Source: UBA4722 sp041690995 (lineage in GTDB: Bacteria; Pseudomonadota; Gammaproteobacteria; DSM-16500). Taken from it: a stretch of 40,997 bases of DNA. Positions 32,457 to 40,973 of the stretch are shown piece after piece. Within the stretch, counting starts at the first letter, position 1. The number at the start of each line of letters is the position of its first letter. Location of the stretch: assembly GCA_041690995.1 (NCBI GenBank), contig JBEPVM010000008.1, positions 1 through 40,997 on the forward strand, read 5' to 3'. The notes beneath the pieces were generated by a model. That model ran no database searches. It worked only from the letters and a program-made list of their open reading frames with translations, and was not told the DNA's origin. The position numbers and the translations under genes are program-made.

Positions 32457-35285
32457 TTACTGACAAGCTTCACAAGTGGGGTCAGTGATCAAACAGGATT
32501 TCGGCTCTGTTTGTACTGCATTAAGGGTCCCATCATGAATAGTTGATTTTTCTGTATTCGTTGCGCCTAAGCTGCGTAGATAATAAGTTGTTTTAAGACC
32601 GCGCCGCCAGGCAAGGCGATAGAGTTGATCTAGCTTTTTGCCTGAAGGTGCCGCCATATATAAATTTAATGATTGCGCTTGATCAATCCACTTTTGTCGT
32701 CTGGATGCAGCATCCACTAACCAGATAGGATCAATTTCAAAAGCCGTTGCATATCGTTGTTTGATTTCATTGGGAATACGGCTGATTTCAGTCACACTAC
32801 CATTATAGTATTTTAAATCATTCACCATGACATCATCCCATAACCCTATTTTTTTGAGATCAGTAACTAAATAAGGATTAATGACAGTAAATTCACCTGA
32901 CAAATTCGATTTCACAAATAAGTTTTGATAAGTGGGTTCAATAGATTGAGAGACCCCACAGATATTCGCAATTGTCGCAGTGGGCGCAATAGCCATTACA
33001 TTTGAGTTACGCATACCCGATTGTTTGACACGCTCACGCAGCGTATTCCAATCGAGTGTCTGAGAGCGATCTTGTTCCAAATATTCTCCTCGATTTTTTT
33101 GTAAAAGTTCAATAGAGTCTATCGGTAAAATACCCTGGCTCCATAATGAACCTTCATAAGAAGAATAGGTCCCTCGTTCTTTTGCTAAAAGGTTCGATGC
33201 TTCAATCGCATAATAACTAATAGATTCCATAAAACGATCTGCAAATTCAAGCGCTGCAGGTGAAGTGTAGGGGATACCTAATTGATAAAGTGCATCTTGA
33301 AAAGCCATTATTCCTAGACCAATGGGTCTGTGCTTTAAATTAGAGTGACGCGCTTGTGGCACCGCGTAATAATTAATATCAATCACGTTGTCGAGCATAC
33401 GAATAGCCGTATGCACAGTGCGGCGTAATTTTTCTTGATCCAAGCCGCTCTCGGTTATATGCGCAGCAAGATTAATACTGCCCAGGTTGCAAACCGCGAT
33501 TTCATCCTGAGATGTATTTAATGTGATTTCGGTGCATAGATTAGAACTGTGTACTACACCTACATGTTGTTGCGGTGATCGTAGATTACAAGGATCTTTG
33601 AACGTAATCCAAGGATGACCTGTTTCAAAGAGCATACCAAGCATTTTGCGCCATAAATTGACCGCGGGTATTGTTTTGAAATTACGGATTTCACCACGCG
33701 CCGCTTTTGCTTCATAAGCCGTATATTTATCTTCAAATACTTTGCCATAAGAATCATGCAAGTCAGGCACTTCATCCGGTGAGAAGAGCGTCCACTCTTT
33801 TTGTTCATGTACCCGCTTCATAAACAAATCAGGTATCCAATTCGCCGTATTCATATCATGTGTACGGCGACGTTCATCCCCTGTGTTTTTACGTAGTTCT
33901 AAAAATTCTTCAATATCTTTATGCCACGTTTCTAAATAGGAGCAGAGCGCGCCTTTACGTTTTCCGCCTTGATTCACAGCAATAGTTGCTGAATTGGCGA
34001 CACTTAAAAATGGCACGACACCAGAAGATTTACCGTTGGTGCCGATGATATCTGCATCCTCCGCCCGTACTTGTGTCCAGCTACCGCCCAAGCCGCCTGC
34101 GTATTTAGACAATTTAGCATTGTCTTTGAGCGCCGAAAAAATACCATCTAAATCATCAGGTACAGTAAAGAGAAAACAGCTTGATAATTGCGGGTATCGC
34201 GTACCTGAATTAAATAATGTAGGTGTGGAACTCATAAAATCAAACGAAGACAGTGAATGATAAAATTCAATAGCGCGTTTTTCTTTTTCGGGTTCATTGA
34301 GCGCAAGACCCATAGCCACGCGCATAAAAAACACTTGTGGTAATTCAAAACGCGTCTTATTGCTGTGAATAAAATAACGGTCATAGAGCGTTTGTAATCC
34401 AAGATAATTAAATTGTAAATCACGTTCGGGCTTAATGGCAGCGCTCAATTGGGTTAAATCATACGATTTTAATTTTTCATCTAATAATTTCAGCGTGACA
34501 CCGCGCTCAATATAGGCTTTGAGATACCTATCATACAGTGAGTGCATTTCTTCAAAGGTTGCTTTATCTCTAATATCCAAAAAAGTGAGCGCTTCACTTC
34601 GCAAGTCATCGAGTAATAAACGCGCGGCGACATAACTATAATTCGGTTCTTTTTCGATTAACACACGTGTTGACATGATGAGTGCTTTACTGACTTGGTT
34701 GACAGGGATTTTGTCAAAAAGATTCCGTTTCGTATCTTCAATAATCGAATCAGGAGAAACATCAGTTAAACCCACGCAAGCACTGCTGACAACTTTTTTA
34801 AGTCGATTAATATCCAGAGGGACTATTTTGCCATCGTCTAACGTGACGGATAACACGGATTCAGTATGGCTGGCGTTACTTGCCTCTTGCTCGCGAACTT
34901 TGCGACGCTCTTCGCGATACAGCACATACGCACGAGCGACCTTGTGTTCTTCAGTACGCATCAAGAGCAATTCAACCTGATCTTGAATATCTTCAATATG
35001 AATGGTTCCACCGCTCGACAAGCGGTGATGAAATGTTTCAGAAATTTTATTCGCGAGTTCATTAACAGAGTGATGGATTCGGGCAGAGCCTATCGCCTGA
35101 CTGCCTTCGACAGCCAGAAAAGCCTTGGTGAGTGCAATAGCAATTTTATTGGCATCAAAAGGCGTTAAAGTACCGTTACGACGAATCACTTTGAGGTCGC
35201 CAGGTGATGTTGCTGTAATGTCAGCCGGGGGCGCGGTATTTTTATTTAAATTTGAATGAGTGGCGCGTTCTTTTACTGTTGTCAT
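32457..35285 (-). CDS. nrdA: Ribonucleoside-diphosphate reductase, alpha subunit (class Ia)
   Basis: This 942-residue catalytic subunit has two tandem N-terminal ATP-cone-like regions, about residues 30-120 (KVIRRNGTLTPFDANKIAIA) and 145-235 (VTLDDGKIVPLDINRLKKVV). The ten-stranded barrel holds QLSSCFLFTV, the radical-site region NLCTEITLNTSQDEIAVCNL and SINLAAH, and PTATIANICGVSQSIEP. The C-terminal redox Cys pair is TCEACQ. E. coli NrdA (761 residues) has a single cone, so this longer form is of the two-cone type known from Pseudomonas and relatives. It uses thioredoxin or glutaredoxin as reductant. GGGAGAA precedes the ATG. Confidence 0.97.
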   Translation of the reverse strand: MTTVKERATHSNLNKNTAPPADITATSPGDLKVIRRNGTLTPFDANKIAIALTKAFLAVEGSQAIGSARIHHSVNELANKISETFHHRLSSGGTIHIEDIQDQVELLLMRTEEHKVARAYVLYREERRKVREQEASNASHTESVLSVTLDDGKIVPLDINRLKKVVSSACVGLTDVSPDSIIEDTKRNLFDKIPVNQVSKALIMSTRVLIEKEPNYSYVAARLLLDDLRSEALTFLDIRDKATFEEMHSLYDRYLKAYIERGVTLKLLDEKLKSYDLTQLSAAIKPERDLQFNYLGLQTLYDRYFIHSNKTRFELPQVFFMRVAMGLALNEPEKEKRAIEFYHSLSSFDFMSSTPTLFNSGTRYPQLSSCFLFTVPDDLDGIFSALKDNAKLSKYAGGLGGSWTQVRAEDADIIGTNGKSSGVVPFLSVANSATIAVNQGGKRKGALCSYLETWHKDIEEFLELRKNTGDERRRTHDMNTANWIPDLFMKRVHEQKEWTLFSPDEVPDLHDSYGKVFEDKYTAYEAKAARGEIRNFKTIPAVNLWRKMLGMLFETGHPWITFKDPCNLRSPQQHVGVVHSSNLCTEITLNTSQDEIAVCNLGSINLAAHITESGLDQEKLRRTVHTAIRMLDNVIDINYYAVPQARHSNLKHRPIGLGIMAFQDALYQLGIPYTSPAALEFADRFMESISYYAIEASNLLAKERGTYSSYEGSLWSQGILPIDSIELLQKNRGEYLEQDRSQTLDWNTLRERVKQSGMRNSNVMAIAPTATIANICGVSQSIEPTYQNLFVKSNLSGEFTVINPYLVTDLKKIGLWDDVMVNDLKYYNGSVTEISRIPNEIKQRYATAFEIDPIWLVDAASRRQKWIDQAQSLNLYMAAPSGKKLDQLYRLAWRRGLKTTYYLRSLGATNTEKSTIHDGTLNAVQTEPKSCLITDPTCEACQ

Positions 35286-35325
35286 TTCTGTTTCTCCCGA
35301 GCGTGAGTAAATAGATGTTAAGTAC

Positions 35326-35369
35326 TTATACTATATAGGGCTTTTTGCATAAAACACAATATATAGACA
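35326..35369 (-). promoter_or_regulatory. Candidate NrdR boxes upstream of nrdA
   Basis: Two TATATA-centred near-palindromes, TATACTATATAGGG (35327-35340) and ACACAATATATAGACA (35354-35369), precede nrdA. They resemble the NrdR box that controls ribonucleotide reductase genes in bacteria. Their centres are 27-28 bases apart, not the usual whole number of turns near 31, which weakens the case. Confidence 0.4.
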
Positions 35370-35566
35370 TTTTTTTATGAATAAACACAAGATACTGTAT
35401 ATTTTTCATTAAAGCAAGAGGATAAGATGTGAATTAACTGTGGATATTTTGTGGATATGACATGAATTTTTGATAGCTCTACGAAATTAATTTATGCTTG
35501 GCTGTATTTTTATTCGAATAGGCTATATTAATATTAATTGCCCAATCTTTAATTGAGGTCATAAAA

Positions 35567-35866
35567 ATGTATTTTGGAGGAAATGGAGATCAGGAGACGG
35601 TCTTTTCTGGAACAGTAATGCCACAAACAAGACAGTGGAGTTTGTTTCATGCAAACGCAGAAAAGAAGAATTTAGAAAGCAAACTATATGTATGCCTTGT
35701 ACTGACGTTCTGTAGTGAGATCGGTATTGTTTATCTCGGTATGGCAGGTACTGCGGCTGTTTGTGTTCCAATTTTGTTTTTAATAGTGAGCATTTACTAT
35801 TGTGCGGAGCTTTATGGTAAGGATCAAGAGATTGCGATGCTGAATAATTCTAATCCCGGTCTTTGA
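35567..35866 (+). CDS. Small two-helix membrane protein
   Basis: I do not recognise this 99-residue protein. It has a Gly-rich polar N-terminus (about 1-39), two hydrophobic helices (about 40-59 LYVCLVLTFCSEIGIVYLGM and 62-82), and a short polar C-terminus. No signal peptide motif is present, so both helices probably stay in the inner membrane. GAGGT lies before the ATG at good distance. The gene is alone, followed by a nested hairpin at 35914-35979. Function unknown. Confidence 0.6.
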   Translation: MYFGGNGDQETVFSGTVMPQTRQWSLFHANAEKKNLESKLYVCLVLTFCSEIGIVYLGMAGTAAVCVPILFLIVSIYYCAELYGKDQEIAMLNNSNPGL

Positions 35867-35913
35867 TTCCATCGCGAGAATACTCATCACTTTTCAGAAA
35901 TAGCAGAGCCTGT

Positions 35914-35979
35914 CGTTCCAGTGCATGTCAACAATTTTAAAGAAAGATGTTGTCGAAATGATTAACATGCCCAGGAACG
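35914..35979. repeat. Nested imperfect hairpin downstream of the small membrane gene
   Basis: CGTTCCAGTGCATGT (35914-35928) pairs with ACATGCCCAGGAACG (35965-35979) apart from three central mismatches. Inside it CAACA (35929-35933) pairs with TGTTG (35948-35952). The 66-base structure could be a terminator, a small structured RNA or the relic of a mobile element end. It lies in the 256-base gap between the two small envelope genes. Confidence 0.5.
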
Positions 35980-36068
35980 GTACGCTGTATTTCTATGGGT
36001 GGTTAATGGAAAGATTACGTGAAGTACTATTATTGCTTTGATCTTCATCAAAATTAGGAAAATAATAA

Positions 36069-36105
36069 AGGGATAAATTCATTTTTTTTTAAATGATCTA
36101 TCCCT
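36069..36105 (-). terminator. Rho-independent-like terminator after the secreted protein gene
   Basis: AGGGATA (36069-36075) pairs with TATCCCT (36099-36105), with an inner TCATTT/AAATGA stem. On the minus strand it is followed by TTTATTATTTT. It lies 18 bases past the stop of the secreted protein gene. The stem is modest in GC. Confidence 0.6.
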
Positions 36106-36122
36106 CTAAAAGTTTAACTTAA

Positions 36123-36545
36123 CTATAGAGCAGGGTTAGAGCCTTCTCCATACAACGCAAGACCATCACCATGGCCTTCTACACAATCAAGTTGGAAACT
36201 TTGCTCATCAACGCCAGACACAGTAATGACGACTTGTCCGTTTTGAACGCCGTCACGCTCTGTTTCAAAGTAGTATTTATCAAATACTGATAATGGCTGA
36301 TTGTCAATGTGGCCTTTTGTGCCAACATACGGCTGGCCCGCATCAGCTCCTCTTAGTAAAATATTTTGAGTATCAAATTTTACTTGAGCATCTTTAAAGA
36401 TTTGTTTGAAGCTATCCGTTTTTGATTGTTCTGCTACAGTGCAGTGAAATGAACGATGATCAACTGTTGTTTTGTACTCACCGGCAAAAGCGGTAGCACA
36501 TATAGCTGGCAAAATTGCAGCTAATATCAATTTATTCTTTCTCAT
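36123..36545 (-). CDS. Small secreted periplasmic protein with one Cys pair
   Basis: This is a 140-residue protein from the ATG at 36545, which has GGAG eight bases upstream. An upstream ATG at 36560 is part of that ribosome binding site. A clear signal peptide ends near ICATAFA. The mature part of about 118 residues has only two Cys (SFHCTVAE and QLDCVEG), likely a disulfide in the periplasm. It is acidic, with a final GEGSNPAL. I do not recognise the family. It is expressed as a single gene with its own terminator. Function unknown, perhaps envelope stress or host contact. Confidence 0.75.
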   Translation of the reverse strand: MRKNKLILAAILPAICATAFAGEYKTTVDHRSFHCTVAEQSKTDSFKQIFKDAQVKFDTQNILLRGADAGQPYVGTKGHIDNQPLSVFDKYYFETERDGVQNGQVVITVSGVDEQSFQLDCVEGHGDGLALYGEGSNPAL

Positions 36546-36636
36546 GTTGGTTATCTCCATACAGTTAAATTAAAATTGACTAAAAATTGCCTATTTACGT
36601 AAACTATTATACCCATAATTTTTAGAAAATCTAGTT

Positions 36637-37242
36637 TTAAAAATTATTTTTATTAATGACTAGATAAAACTGATGTAACTTTTCAACCTGCGGGTATAAT
36701 TCTGCGGGGGTGCGGTGGTGATTGTCAATAATATCATCAGCCGCAGCTACGCGTTGTTCACGGGTGACTTGCGTCTGCATAATCGCTTTAATTTCTTTTT
36801 CAGATAAATGATCGCGTGTGATGCAGCGTGCAATTTGTTGTTCTTCAGGGGTGTCTATCACTAATATACGTTGAATGAGTGGATTGGGTTTAGTTTCTAA
36901 TAGCAAAGGGATAACGGCGATACAATAGGGTGAACGTGCGGCTGAAATCAATCGCTGCATTTCAGCGCGAATAAGTGGATGAAGCAATTGCTCAAGCCAT
37001 TGGCGTTTAAGGGGGTCAGTAAAAATGATTTTACGTAATTGCGCGCGATCTAAATTTTTATTCGGTAATAAGATACTCTCGCCGAATGTCTCCACTATTT
37101 TATCAAAACAAATTTGCCCAGGGCGGGTGATGTCATGGGCAATGTAATCTGCATCAATAATAGTGATGCCTTTTTTTTTAAATAAATCAGCAACGGTGGA
37201 TTTTCCACTCCCAATGCCACCTGTTAAGCCAATAGTGAGCAT
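36637..37242 (-). CDS. coaE: Dephospho-CoA kinase
   Basis: This is a 201-residue kinase from the ATG at 37242 (MLTIGLTGGIGSGKST). A longer frame to 37290 runs into pilD. The P-loop is GLTGGIGSGKS. The substrate-binding part has ITIIDADYIAHDITRPGQ, then LLHPLIRAEM and VIPLLLET, and the lid region has CITRDHLSEKEIKAIM. It phosphorylates dephospho-CoA, the last step of coenzyme A synthesis. It starts one base after the pilD stop codon, so it ends the pilus operon, the usual pilBCD-coaE order of gammaproteobacteria. Confidence 0.97.
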   Translation of the reverse strand: MLTIGLTGGIGSGKSTVADLFKKKGITIIDADYIAHDITRPGQICFDKIVETFGESILLPNKNLDRAQLRKIIFTDPLKRQWLEQLLHPLIRAEMQRLISAARSPYCIAVIPLLLETKPNPLIQRILVIDTPEEQQIARCITRDHLSEKEIKAIMQTQVTREQRVAAADDIIDNHHRTPAELYPQVEKLHQFYLVINKNNF

Positions 37243-37243
37243 A

Positions 37244-38125
37244 TTAAGACAGGATAAAATAACGTAAATAGAGATGAAGGATATCTCCACCCCATATCAG
37301 GCTAATCCAACCTGCAAAAGCAAGATAAGGCCCGAAAGGTAATGGCGTGCTTTTAGATTGGTGTTTAATAATGAGGTGGGTTAAACCAAAAATCATGCCA
37401 ATCCCGGAGGCGAGTAAAATAATAATCGGTAATTGTTGCCAGCCAAGACAAGCACCCAGTGCCGCTAAAAACTTATAATCACCTTGTCCCATACCTATTT
37501 TTCCAGTGATCAGTTTAAATAGCCATTGCGTTACTGCAAAGACAATATAGCCTGCTGCCGCACCGATAATGGCATCATGAGAAGACGTAAAAAGAGAGAA
37601 AATGCTTGCTAATAATCCTACCCACAATAATGTTAATGTTAATTCATCGGGTAGTAATTGGTAATCTAAATCAATAAAAGTCAGGCTGATGACTATCCAA
37701 GTCAGCAATAGCGCAACAACTGTTTGCCAAGTTACCCCAAAACGCCAAGCCACATAGACTGATGCGAAACAGCAGAGTAATTCGACTAACGGGTAACGAA
37801 TAGAAATAGCAACTTTGCAATAAGCACATTTTCCACGCAATACTAAATAGCTAAGAATAGGGATATTGTGCCAAGGTTTAAGCTTATTTTTGCATTGAAT
37901 GCAATGCGAGGAAGGTAAAGATAAAGATAATGAATGTGTCTCTACACTGGGTTTTTGTGGTTTTAAGCTCAAATAGCGTCTACACTCTTCATGCCAGTCT
38001 TCTTGAATCATGCGTGGTAAGCGATAGATAACGACATTTAAAAAGCTACCGATAAGTAATCCCAGAAGAGCCACGAGAACAAGAAAAATACTTGGGTTTT
38101 CAGTTAAAAATTGAATTATATCCAT
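37244..38125 (-). CDS. pilD: Type IV prepilin peptidase / N-methyltransferase
   Basis: This 293-residue polytopic enzyme has the N-terminal zinc domain with two Cys pairs (CIQCKNKLKPWHNIPIL and GKCAYCK). The catalytic Asp residues lie in FIDLDYQLLPDELT and GMGQGDYKFLAALGA. The start PIFLVLVALLGLLIGSFLNV-type GLLIGSFLNVVIYRLP is diagnostic. It cleaves the leader of PilA and methylates the new N-terminal Phe. It overlaps pilC at TAATG and precedes coaE. Confidence 0.96.
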   Translation of the reverse strand: MDIIQFLTENPSIFLVLVALLGLLIGSFLNVVIYRLPRMIQEDWHEECRRYLSLKPQKPSVETHSLSLSLPSSHCIQCKNKLKPWHNIPILSYLVLRGKCAYCKVAISIRYPLVELLCCFASVYVAWRFGVTWQTVVALLLTWIVISLTFIDLDYQLLPDELTLTLLWVGLLASIFSLFTSSHDAIIGAAAGYIVFAVTQWLFKLITGKIGMGQGDYKFLAALGACLGWQQLPIIILLASGIGMIFGLTHLIIKHQSKSTPLPFGPYLAFAGWISLIWGGDILHLYLRYFILS

Positions 38126-39183
38126 TATAGTATATTTCCTAGCTTAAAAATGGGTAGATACATGGCAATGACTAGCCCGCCGATTAAAACACCAAGAATA
38201 ACGATAATTAAGGGTTCAGTCAAAGACCCTACATGCGATATCCATTGGTCAATATCATTTTCGTATATATCAGCTATTTTTTCTAACATTTTATCTAGCA
38301 TGCTTGATTCTTCACCAATTTTGACCATCTGCACTAAGAGAGGGGGAAAATGCATACATTTACGCATGGCTTGATGCAACTGTTGTCCTTTAGTGATTTG
38401 TGCGCGCAGTTTTAAAATAGCGGCGCTGTAAATACGACTCCCTGTTGTGCTGGCGATAGTAGGAAGACTTTCGCTAATAGGAACGCCTGCGGCAAATGTT
38501 GTCGCGAGGCTACGACTAAATCGGGCAAGAATTATTTTAGTATATAACTGGTTAACAGAAGGTATATTAAGAATAAACGATTCAGTGGCAGACTGTAATT
38601 TTATGGAATATGGATAGCGATACCAAAATAATATCACCCCTAAAATAGGAAATAAGAGTAACCAAAAATACTGACACAGTAGATGTGATAAGTGAATGAC
38701 TCCATTGGTAAAAGCAGGCAATGCGCTGTGCATGCTTTGAAATAATTCAGCAAAACGAGGGATGACAACTACGAGCATAATGATGCTTGTTACAAGGGAG
38801 ACTAATAGGATAATACACGGATAAAATAAGGCTTGTTTGAGTTTATTTTTAATCATCAGCATCTTTTCTTTATGGAGAGCAATACGCTGGAGCATTGTAA
38901 CTAACGTACCTGATTCCTCTCCTACACGAATAAGGTGACAGCTTAAGGAGTCAAAATAACGAGGGAATTTACTTAAACACTGTGCGAGTGTATGCCCCGC
39001 CGCAATTTCGTGCGCTATTGTTGTCATTAAAATATGTAAGGGCTTATTATTCTTACCCTCACGTAAAATATTCAAGCTATTCATAAGGGGGATATCTGCT
39101 TGTATTAATGTAGCGAGTTGGCGAAAAAAAAGAGTGATTTGTGTTTTGGAAATAGGTGGGTGGAATAGATTTTTTATTTTCAT
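38125..39183 (-). CDS. pilC: Type IV pilus inner-membrane platform protein
   Basis: This 352-residue GspF/PilC protein has two homologous cytoplasmic T2SSF domains (about 15-140: LFFRQLATLIQADIPLMNSL, SCHLIRVGEESGTLVTML; and about 215-340: FSRSLATTFAAGVPISESLP, LVQMVKIGEESSMLDKML). Each is followed by hydrophobic helices, ending EPLIIVILGVLIGGLVIAMY. It is about 50 residues shorter than the usual 400, lacking the N-terminal extension. It anchors the PilB motor. It overlaps pilB by four bases and pilD by one. Confidence 0.96.
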   Translation of the reverse strand: MKIKNLFHPPISKTQITLFFRQLATLIQADIPLMNSLNILREGKNNKPLHILMTTIAHEIAAGHTLAQCLSKFPRYFDSLSCHLIRVGEESGTLVTMLQRIALHKEKMLMIKNKLKQALFYPCIILLVSLVTSIIMLVVVIPRFAELFQSMHSALPAFTNGVIHLSHLLCQYFWLLLFPILGVILFWYRYPYSIKLQSATESFILNIPSVNQLYTKIILARFSRSLATTFAAGVPISESLPTIASTTGSRIYSAAILKLRAQITKGQQLHQAMRKCMHFPPLLVQMVKIGEESSMLDKMLEKIADIYENDIDQWISHVGSLTEPLIIVILGVLIGGLVIAMYLPIFKLGNIL

Positions 39184-40292
39184 GTAGGTATGACTCTATT
39201 GATCTCCTTAAGACATGTGATGCTTTGCTTAACCTTATCTATGCCAGCTTCGTAGAGTGTTGGAAAACCTTCGTTTTGAATATGTCGGCGAAGTGCAGAG
39301 AGACTGGCTTGCATTAAAATAAGCTCGGCAATTTTTTCTGTGATGGGGAGAAACTCATAAACACCTGTTCTGCCAAGATACCCTTGTATGCAATGCGGAC
39401 AATTTTTTTGTTGTTGGCAGTGCGTGCAGAGTTTTCGTACTAAACGTTGTGCAATAATCAATGAAACGCAATTGGCAATATCACAAGCGGTGATGCCTAA
39501 CGCAGCTAAGCGTATTAGCGTGTCAATAGCACTGTTTGTGTGTAACGTAGCCAAAACTAAGTGGCCTGTTTGTGCTGCTTGAATTGCAAGCATAGCTGTT
39601 TCTTTATCACGAATTTCGCCTATCATTAAAATATCAGGGTCTTGGCGTAATACTGTGCGTAATATCGTTGAGAAATCGAGACCGATTTTAGGATTAATAT
39701 TAATTTGATTGATCCCTGGTAATTGAATTTCAATAGGGTCTTCAATCGTTGAAATATTTTTTTCAATAGAATTTAGATAGCTAATAGCAGAGTAGAGCGT
39801 GATGGTTTTACCACTGCCTGTGGGTCCTGTGACTAAGATCATACCTTGGGGTTTCTTGAGGTGTGCGATTAATATATTTTTTTGTATTTCATTGAGTCCA
39901 AGTTCTGAGAATGCAAGTAAAATAGAATGAGAATTTAATAAACGCAAAACAATTTTTTCACCAAATAAGGTAGGGCATGTATTGATGCGAATATCCATGG
40001 CATACAATTGAAAATGACCATCTTGCGGTAAACGCCGTTCAGTGATATCTAATTGCGCCATGACTTTTAACTGTGTGATGAAACGTGAGGCTAAGGGAGT
40101 CGGTATATTGGCTGTTTCATATAATAACCCATCACAGCGATAACGAATTCGGCAAGCATCTGCAAACGGTTCAATATGGATGTCGGATGCCGCCTGGTGG
40201 ATGGCATCTTGAATAATATAATCTACTAAATCTTCGCGCGTTAAATAACTGGCCGAGTTTGTAGGGGGTGGGTAACTATAAGGTTTTGTCAT
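39180..40292 (-). CDS. pilB: Type IV pilus assembly ATPase PilB, short form
   Basis: This 370-residue GspE/PilB ATPase contains the N2-like segment (ASDIHIEPFADACRIRYRCD), Walker A GPTGSGKT (156-163), the Asp box DPIEIQLPGINQ, the Walker B MIGEIRD and the His box LATLHTNSA. A zinc-type segment has two CxxC pairs only five residues apart (CTHCQQQKNCPHC), followed by GYLGRTGVYEF. Typical PilB has about 560-580 residues. The entire N-terminal MshEN-type domain (about 180 residues, which often binds c-di-GMP) is missing, and pilA lies directly upstream with no room. It overlaps pilC by four bases. Confidence 0.93.
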   Translation of the reverse strand: MTKPYSYPPPTNSASYLTREDLVDYIIQDAIHQAASDIHIEPFADACRIRYRCDGLLYETANIPTPLASRFITQLKVMAQLDITERRLPQDGHFQLYAMDIRINTCPTLFGEKIVLRLLNSHSILLAFSELGLNEIQKNILIAHLKKPQGMILVTGPTGSGKTITLYSAISYLNSIEKNISTIEDPIEIQLPGINQININPKIGLDFSTILRTVLRQDPDILMIGEIRDKETAMLAIQAAQTGHLVLATLHTNSAIDTLIRLAALGITACDIANCVSLIIAQRLVRKLCTHCQQQKNCPHCIQGYLGRTGVYEFLPITEKIAELILMQASLSALRRHIQNEGFPTLYEAGIDKVKQSITCLKEINRVIPT

Positions 40293-40302
40293 GATCGTTC
40301 AG

Positions 40303-40704
40303 TTAAGTATTACATAACCCTGCTTTAAGACATGTTCCACTGATGGACCATAGACTGCCATCTGCATTGGGCTTAAGAATTAAAGTGACATTGCCAGCCA
40401 TTTTTGTTGCGGCGGCTGTGATAATGGCATTGTTAACAGTGAGGCTTGCTAAATTATTTGTCGCGGGTGGCGCAGGGGGAATACCATGCACGCCAGTGGT
40501 TAATTCAGATGCCTCAACGCCTTGTTGTAGTGCTAATGATATAGCTGTTTTAAAGGGCGCCGTGGCTGCTATGACTTCCGCGAACCGTGCGCGTTTCACA
40601 TAATCTTTATAAGATGGAATGGCCATTGCTGCTAAAATACCAATAATGGTAACGACAATCATAAGTTCGATTAAAGAAAATCCGCTTAAATTTTTTTTTT
40701 GCAC
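40303..40704 (-). CDS. pilA: Major type IV pilin prepilin PilA (GTG start)
   Basis: I chose the GTG at 40704 because GGGAGG lies six bases upstream. It gives an eight-residue leader MQKKNLSG and a cut before Phe. The mature N-terminus FSLIELMIVVTIIGILAAMA is the classic prepilin helix with Glu5. The 133-residue product ends with a disulfide candidate CLKAGLC, the usual D-region. The frame extends upstream to 40800, but that would put an unsuitable hydrophobic stretch before the leader. A run of ten A follows the start codon within the leader. The pilus may serve attachment, motility or DNA uptake. Confidence 0.9.
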   Translation of the reverse strand: MQKKNLSGFSLIELMIVVTIIGILAAMAIPSYKDYVKRARFAEVIAATAPFKTAISLALQQGVEASELTTGVHGIPPAPPATNNLASLTVNNAIITAAATKMAGNVTLILKPNADGSLWSISGTCLKAGLCNT

Positions 40705-40955
40705 ACTATACCTCCCTGATGAACGGTTTATAAAATTAGGTGAAATGATAAACGAGCTTGTAACGATTACGATTGAATTGAAAGAATAAAGCAGAAACAA
40801 TTTATAGCTGATTTCCTGAATGAATGCAATTTATTTGAATAAAATGTGAGGTGGCATTTTATATATAGACTAGGAACAAGTTTTTACTATGTCCCCACCA
40901 CCCAACTAATCCGAGAATGTTCATTTAACTGTGTCATTCCCACGAAAGCTTGTCA

Positions 40956-40973
40956 TTCCCGCGAAGGCGGGAA
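40956..40973. repeat. Dispersed palindromic repeat copy (perfect hairpin)
   Basis: TTCCCGC (40956-40962) and GCGGGAA (40967-40973) form a perfect 7-bp stem with a GAAG loop. The preceding TCATTCCCACGAAAGCT (about 40934-40950) is a partial, degenerate copy of the same unit in the same direction. A near-identical inverted copy is at 12323-12340. It lies in the roughly 290-base region upstream of pilA, in which I see no gene. Confidence 0.7.

Noticed and set aside
36546..36560. Earlier ATG of the secreted protein gene
   Set aside because: That ATG is part of the GGAGATA ribosome binding site of the ATG at 36545.
40705..40800. ATG-initiated longer form of PilA
   Set aside because: It would place 32 hydrophobic, non-leader residues before the prepilin peptidase site. 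The GTG with GGGAGG gives the standard short leader.
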